This document shows, piece by piece, positions 63,108 through 64,000 of a stretch of 64,000 nucleotides of DNA. Position 1 is the first letter of the stretch. Each line of letters opens with the position of its first letter. The DNA comes from Tremella fuciformis (Eukaryota; Basidiomycota; Tremellomycetes; Tremellales; Tremellaceae): assembly GCA_032768795.1 (NCBI GenBank), contig CP136498.1, positions 124,001 to 188,000 on the forward strand, read 5' to 3'. The position numbers and the translations under genes were made by a program. The notes beneath the pieces were generated by a model. That model had not been told where the DNA came from. It worked only from the letters and a program-made list of their open reading frames with translations, and searched no databases.

Positions 63108-64000
63108 CGATTATCACCGGATTCATGGCCACAGCAATGCAGAGTGTCATAATCAGCAAAATCGGATCAAGCAGACACAAAGAATTCCGCCCAAGGCCGA
63201 GATTGCCTCCGTCAGCCCTGAGATCGATACCGACATTGGAACAGCATCTGCTTTCAATGCAGTAGCGACCGCATCCGCCCATCATGCAAAATGCGACCGC
63301 TATGAATTTATTGTCGATTCTGGAGCAACACATCACATGTGTAATGATGCTCAAATGCTATCGGATCTGAAACCGGCTCAGAAAATGCAAGTCCGGTTTG
63401 GCAATTCAGCACATCTGCCTTGCAACATGACCGGCACTCTCTACCTTGCCGGAATCGCTTTTCCGGGCTGCCTCTATATTCCTGGGCTGGATCGGAACCT
63501 CATCTCGGTCTCTGCAACTCCACAAGGCTTGGGATGGAGATTTGCGGCCGGAAATGCAACCTTGTGCCAAATCAGCACCGGAAATACTTTTCTCAAAGCC
63601 CCAAAGCGATCCGGCCTCTATATATACCAGGAGGCAAGCGCATCAGCAAATATTGCTTCTGCAGCTGATTTACAAGACATCCATGAGCGACTTGGCCATT
63701 TGAATATATCTGCAGTCATGAGAGTCATCAGGAGTGGAAGAATGGGCGATATCGAAATTTCAGCTTCAGATGCAAAGTCATTCCAGTGCCAAAGCTGCAT
63801 TCTGGGCAAAACCGGCCGGCTTCCATCTTTGCCAAGCGATATCAGAGCATCTACACCGCTTGAGATCGTCCACATTGATTTATGGGGGCCTGCCAGAGTG
63901 GCCTCTGCAAATGGAGCTCGATATTTCCTCACTTGTTATGATGATTTCACCAGAAAAGCCCATCTCTATTTTCTGAAGCAAAAGTCTGGCGCATTTGAGG
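63108..64000 (+). pseudogene. N12 gag-pol, residues ~221-516 (knuckle, protease, start of integrase)
   Basis: Resumes after CGATT with YHRIHGHSNAEC, passes protease (IVDSGATHH), the integrase zinc finger (HERLGH, CQSC) and the first catalytic Asp (HIDLWG), and is still open at base 64000. It is listed as a pseudogene because N13 separates it from its start codon. Confidence 0.9.

Larger units (their letters stand above)
2671..64000 (-). mobile_element. Copia element N1 (subfamily M), minus strand, not closed in the window
   Basis: Segments belonging to N1 itself are 2671-3725 (3' LTR and end of pol) and 9689-12548 (rest of pol and most of gag). Everything between or after is inserted DNA: N2 at 3726-9688 and N3 from 12549 onwards. 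N1 sits in relic R0 with predicted duplication GCATC. Its missing parts, the first ~97 codons of gag, the leader and the 5' LTR, should follow the 3' end of N3 to the right of the window. As the oldest member of the nest apart from R0 it still has open reading frames in all visible parts. Confidence 0.9.
12549..64000 (+). mobile_element. Copia element N3 (subfamily D), plus strand, not closed in the window
   Basis: The visible N3 sequence is 12549-15237: 5' LTR, leader, gag and half of integrase. It then is interrupted by N4 and does not resume within the window. GAATG (12544-12548) is the left copy of the target duplication in N1 gag; the right copy must lie outside. Leader and protein differ enough from A, B and C to treat it as its own subfamily. 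Confidence 0.9.
15238..64000 (+). mobile_element. Copia element N4 (subfamily A), plus strand, not closed in the window
   Basis: N4 sequence occupies 15238-18689, 29521-30087 and 55534-55843. It was hit three times: by N5 (duplication CATCT), N7 (duplication TAGAC) and N12 (left copy AAAAT). It sits in N3 integrase with left duplication GATTT (15233-15237). N2 and N4 are nearly identical: leader and gag match base for base except rare changes such as Glu to Lys at residue 5. Confidence 0.92.
55844..64000 (+). mobile_element. Copia element N12 (subfamily E), plus strand, not closed in the window
   Basis: N12 segments are 55844-57702 and 63108-64000, separated by N13. Left duplication in N4 is AAAAT (55839-55843). 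It has the same orientation as N4. The visible part holds LTR, primer site, leader, Gag, protease and the first half of integrase. Confidence 0.92.

Overview
The window is eukaryotic and consists almost entirely of LTR retrotransposons of the Ty1/copia superfamily inserted into one another. I see no host gene, tRNA gene, rRNA gene or CRISPR array. The organism cannot be named from the sequence. A fungus is my best guess, because the small DNA transposon at 2061-2472 has Fot1/pogo-like ends and the retroelements resemble fungal copia elements. A compact eukaryote of another kind is not excluded. Element names N1-N13 and subfamily letters A, B, C, D, E and M are mine.

Left edge (1-2670). A gag gene of a second, GC-rich copia family runs off the left edge on the minus strand (1-819). 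It is followed by about 400 bases with short direct repeats and a cluster of palindromic 11-mers. Then come two decayed pieces of the main family, head to head (minus 1228-1702, plus 1703-2670); the second is split by a 412-bp MITE with 41-bp inverted ends and a TA duplication.

Main region (2671-64000). This is a seven-level (0-6) nest of one copia family. Each element has 152-162 bp LTRs (ends TGTCGGA/TCCGACA), a primer site matching the anticodon arm of initiator tRNA-Met, a ~1 kb leader without any ATG, one Gag-Pol ORF of 1338-1349 codons, and a stop codon lying in the polypurine tract. Nesting, read from paired 5-bp target duplications: relic R0 contains N1 (minus, 2671 to beyond the window). 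N1 contains N2 (plus, 3726-9688, itself hit by a foreign solo LTR at 6076-6644) and N3 (plus, from 12549). N3 contains N4 (plus, from 15238). N4 contains N5 (minus, 18690-29520), N7 (plus, 30088-55533) and N12 (plus, from 55844). N5 contains N6 (plus, 22543-27955). N7 contains N8 (minus, 30386-41217), N10 and N11 (minus, 41763-47147 and 48498-53882). N8 contains N9 (plus, 32540-37952). N12 contains N13 (minus, 57703-63107). N1, N3, N4 and N12 do not close inside the window.

Five elements (N6, N9, N10, N11, N13) keep an uninterrupted Gag-Pol gene and paired LTRs that look identical, so the family has been active recently. The most informative structures are N8, a DNA-level recombinant with two different LTRs and a matching 1.58-kb deletion in its host; a short conversion patch in N7; the sense-strand ATG depletion of the leaders; and the strict self-nesting, which also creates kilobase-scale perfect inverted repeats.
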